Origin: Bacteroidota bacterium
GTDB lineage: Bacteria > Bacteroidota > Bacteroidia > Bacteroidales > Paludibacteraceae
Reading direction: 5' to 3'
Length of the DNA: 6,303 bases
Assembly: GCA_017860335.1 (NCBI GenBank)
Contig: JAFNAU010000127.1
Location: 1-6,303 of the forward strand
The notes below the pieces were generated by a model, which worked only from the letters and a program-made list of their open reading frames with translations, was not told where the DNA came from and did not search any database. Both the position numbers and the translations under genes were made by a program. Positions 6,053 through 6,303 of this stretch are shown piece by piece (the first letter of the stretch is position 1; each line of letters starts with the position of its first letter).

Positions 6053-6157
6053 GATTCTTAAATCCGGGCGGACAAGTCAATACTTTTGCGCTATGACTTA
6101 TATATAAATATGTATTTCAGGCGTTTACAATACATAAACTTTAAGATAACAATATTT

Positions 6158-6215
6158 AACTACAAATTTTAGTTGAGAAACTATATTTTTTAGTTGAGAA
6201 CTAGAATATTTAGTT
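6158..6215 (+). promoter_or_regulatory. Triple dyad operator array, AACTA-N7-TAGTT x3
   Basis: Three 17-bp dyads lie head to tail: AACTACAAATTTTAGTT (6158-6174), AACTATATTTTTTAGTT (6179-6195) and AACTAGAATATTTAGTT (6199-6215). Half-sites are identical in all three, while the N7 centres differ. Centres are 21 and 20 bp apart, two DNA turns, so all face the same side of the helix. The right arm of dyad 2 overlaps the -33 TTG, dyad 3 fills the spacer and ends against the -7 box. ACTA/TAGT arms resemble those of BlaI/MecI operators (ACTACA/TGTAGT in staphylococci). Inferred role: binding of the downstream repressor to its own promoter. A lone left half, AACTT at 6137, keeps the 21-bp phase. Confidence 0.8.
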
Positions 6216-6223
6216 TATATTTG
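6194..6223 (+). promoter_or_regulatory. blaI-like gene promoter, TTG-N19-TATATTTG
   Basis: TTG at 6194-6196, a 19-bp spacer and TATATTTG at 6216-6223 match the Bacteroidota primary promoter exactly. Transcription would begin near 6230, about 20 nt before the ATG at 6251. Both elements are embedded in or touch the dyad array. Confidence 0.8.
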
Positions 6224-6250
6224 CATCATCAAAATTAAATGTATCGAATC

Positions 6251-6303
6251 ATGAAAGAATTAACTCCCAAAGAAGAAGAAATCATGCAGTTTTTCTGGCA
6301 GGA
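6251..6303 (+). CDS. BlaI/MecI/CopY-family transcriptional repressor (5' fragment)
   Basis: Only 17 complete codons are present: MKELTPKEEEIMQFFWQ. This matches the beginning of Bacteroidota BlaI-like repressors, where the pattern LT..E..IM..(L/F)W forms helix 1 of the winged-helix DNA-binding domain. Family members are small cytoplasmic dimers that repress their own operon and are typically inactivated by cleavage through a partner M56-family BlaR1-type membrane protease encoded next door; that partner would lie beyond the window. An in-frame ATG at 6239 would add MYRI, but the family N-terminus and the closeness of 6239 to the likely transcription start favour 6251. The promoter-embedded dyads directly upstream support the identification. 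What the operon controls cannot be read here; in this phylum such pairs are often not linked to a beta-lactamase. Confidence 0.8.
   Translation, partial: MKELTPKEEEIMQFFWQ

Larger units (their letters stand above)
5839..6157. other. Gene-poor intergenic stretch upstream of lipoprotein and blaI-like genes
   Basis: No convincing gene is seen here. It contains a tandem pair of CGCGTT (5876-5881 and 5886-5891, 10 bp apart). Two hairpins read like minus-strand terminators. A perfect plus-strand TAnnTTTG box, TACTTTTG, lies at 6081-6088 without a clear -33 element or following ORF. A start-less minus-strand open frame of 44 codons runs from 6116 down to its stop at 5982-5984. It could be decayed coding DNA. 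Confidence 0.5.

Noticed and set aside
5890..6096. Plus-strand 68-codon frame
   Set aside because: No promoter or family similarity is apparent and the translation is low-complexity at its start. The end (LPSTVRFLNPGGQVNTFAL) is slightly protein-like, but the opposite strand is equally open.
6158..6215. CRISPR-like array of short repeats
   Set aside because: Repeats are 5-base half-sites at a 20-21 bp period with an inverted-dyad pattern, far too short for CRISPR repeats and spacers; operator sites explain them.

Overview
The window reads as chromosomal DNA of a Bacteroidota bacterium, probably Bacteroidales-like, although the order is a guess. Three things point there. Protein sequences such as the long-loop OmpA domain, AsnA, fused HisIE, lone FtsE and MKELT-type BlaI resemble that phylum. 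Starts lack Shine-Dalgarno sequences and have A/T-rich leaders. Several gaps carry the phylum's TTG-N19/20-TAnnTTTG promoter pattern.

Layout: positions 2-205 hold the tail of an OmpA-family cell-wall anchor. It is followed after 26 bp by thyA (232-1026), then a strong terminator, folA (1157-1663), and a second terminator. The asnA gene (1859-2896) has its own well-formed promoter and is followed by a G/C-rich hairpin repeat and a terminator. A promoter then serves hisIE (3080-3673) and, 48 bp on, an ftsE-type ABC ATPase (3722-4423), closed by another terminator. These are housekeeping genes: thymidylate synthesis with the matching dihydrofolate recycling step, asparagine synthesis, two histidine steps, and cell division/envelope work.

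From about 4490 the character changes. The DNA looks more A/T-rich, the genes are on the minus strand, and both encode exported proteins not assignable to a function: a small outer-membrane beta-barrel-like protein (4629-5144) and a lipoprotein (5248-5838). A short palindromic repeat lies at the junction. A 412-bp gap without a convincing gene follows.

The right edge holds the first 17 codons of a BlaI/MecI/CopY-family repressor on the plus strand. Its promoter region contains the most interesting structure in the window: three copies of the dyad AACTA-N7-TAGTT, centred 21 and 20 bp apart. They run up to the -7 box and cover the -33 element, as expected of an autoregulatory operator array. 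No CRISPR, tRNA, rRNA or intact mobile element was seen, and I found no clear evidence of a wholly new multi-gene system.
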